This document shows positions 19,579 to 20,254 of a stretch of 20,254 nt of DNA, piece after piece. The notes under the pieces were generated by a model that saw nothing but the letters and a program-made list of their open reading frames with translations, was not told where the DNA came from and searched no databases. Origin of the DNA: Burkholderiaceae bacterium (GTDB lineage Bacteria > Pseudomonadota > Gammaproteobacteria > Burkholderiales > Burkholderiaceae); the NCBI GenBank assembly GCA_947374315.1, contig CANCBK010000029.1, forward strand, positions 1 through 20,254, read 5' to 3'. Each line of letters opens with the position of its first letter. Positions within the stretch are counted from its first letter, which is position 1. Both the position numbers and the translations under genes were made by a program.

Positions 19579-20254
19579 CTAAAACCGCTCCTTAAAATAA
19601 TCTGCTACAACCTGCTGGAATATGCTGTAGCCCTTTTGGTACATCATCATATGTCCCGCGTTAGGTACAACTACATAACGCTTATTGGCATTGGGCAATT
19701 GCTCAAAGAATGGCATTAATTGCTTCGTATCCGCCACATCATCATATTGACCATGAATAATCATTGTTGGCACAAGAATTTGGGTGGGGTTGAGCATTGG
19801 CAATTTAGTGACCAGATCTAATTGTGGGCTTGTGGCGGTATTTACTTCGACGGCAGCAGCACTCTTAGCGTAAGCATCTACAACCTCTGGGAAGTTATCC
19901 TCTTTAGGGGTTAGAGAATAGAACCGTCCATGCCATCCCGCTTCAGGAATTTGAATATAGGCCTTATCTTGGTATGTTTTTAGATTTGCCCGTCGCTTAC
20001 CAATATCAATACTATCTATCCCCATCTGGGCATAAGAAACATAGCGGTCAACCTTTTCTGGGTGGGCCATGACAAATAGGCCGCCATATTGAGTGGCATA
20101 TGACCAAGCCAATAGCTTTACCTTGGGCACGTTTCTACTATTCATTACAAAATCTACGGTCGCATTTAAATCACTTGCCGCATCTTCCGTTGTGAAATGA
20201 TCGGCAGGATGCGTTGATCTTCCAAAGCCTCTGATATCCAGCGCAAACACATCA
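19579..20254 (-). CDS. Alpha/beta hydrolase, 5' end outside the window
   Basis: At least 225 residues; the reading frame stays open to the window edge and the strand VFALDIRGFGRSTHP is normally about 60-80 residues into the fold, so the start lies outside. Seen: that strand and loop; the nucleophile elbow LLAWSYATQYGG (S50 counted from GTG 20250) in the form A-x-S-x-A instead of the usual G-x-S-x-G; the acid in MIIHGQYDDVAD (D170 or D171); and the histidine in NAGHMMMY (H200). A lid-like insert spans about 80-140. It could be an esterase, epoxide hydrolase-like enzyme or lactonase; the sequence does not decide. A terminator follows. Confidence 0.85.
   Translation of the reverse strand, partial: DVFALDIRGFGRSTHPADHFTTEDAASDLNATVDFVMNSRNVPKVKLLAWSYATQYGGLFVMAHPEKVDRYVSYAQMGIDSIDIGKRRANLKTYQDKAYIQIPEAGWHGRFYSLTPKEDNFPEVVDAYAKSAAAVEVNTATSPQLDLVTKLPMLNPTQILVPTMIIHGQYDDVADTKQLMPFFEQLPNANKRYVVVPNAGHMMMYQKGYSIFQQVVADYFKERF

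Noticed and set aside
1..20254. CRISPR arrays, tRNA or rRNA genes, insertion sequences, prophage
   Set aside because: No regularly spaced repeats, no cloverleaf-like segments with TTCRA motifs, no transposase or phage genes and no flanking terminal repeats were found by reading.

Overview
The window reads as a chromosomal segment of a betaproteobacterium of the Burkholderiaceae. The small planktonic freshwater genus Polynucleobacter is the best guess. The guess rests on protein style (RF3, PanD, a PHA phasin, DctA, a beta-carbonic anhydrase and small DUF proteins typical of Burkholderiales), short intergenic gaps, moderate GC by eye and a BLUF photoreceptor. It is an inference; no rRNA or other marker is present. 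I see no tRNA, rRNA, IS element, prophage or CRISPR array.

Layout. At 1-592 (minus) lie the 5' end of an HU-type DNA-binding protein and a conserved one-helix envelope protein. At 756-3542 is an envelope block: an LpxO-like lipid A hydroxylase, a tail-to-tail DUF167 protein, a beta-carbonic anhydrase and an LpxL/LpxM-type acyltransferase. At 3581-5759 a metallophosphoesterase is followed after 7 nt by a Ser/Thr kinase fused to a universal stress domain, a likely phosphorylation switch. At 5802-9650 are DctA (minus), an RsuA/RluB/RluF-type pseudouridine synthase and release factor 3 (prfC). prfC has no ATG, GTG or TTG start available and probably starts at AUU.

At 9653-12054 are a small lipoprotein, an overlapping DUF2798/DUF486 membrane pair, a 61-residue basic orphan, a MOSC protein and a histidine phosphatase. 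At 12099-15153 (minus) are a small basic protein that may resemble histone H1-like Hc1, a lone solute-binding lipoprotein, PanD, a phasin with PhaR-like sites at its promoter, and a PrxQ-like peroxiredoxin. At 15240-20254 is a more accessory end: a frameshifted gene remnant, a periplasmic SRPBCC protein, a MASE1-like membrane protein, a winged-helix regulator with a two-cupin protein, a histidine-kinase remnant, an outer-membrane barrel-like protein, a BLUF protein and the truncated start of an alpha/beta hydrolase.

Two signals cut across the window. First, genes split into those with a clear Shine-Dalgarno and those with none but with a TANNNT -10 hexamer exactly 6 nt before the start codon (seven exact cases, two near cases). 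That is the layout expected of leaderless mRNAs. Second, prfC appears to use AUU. Both touch translation initiation and are the most interesting observations here.
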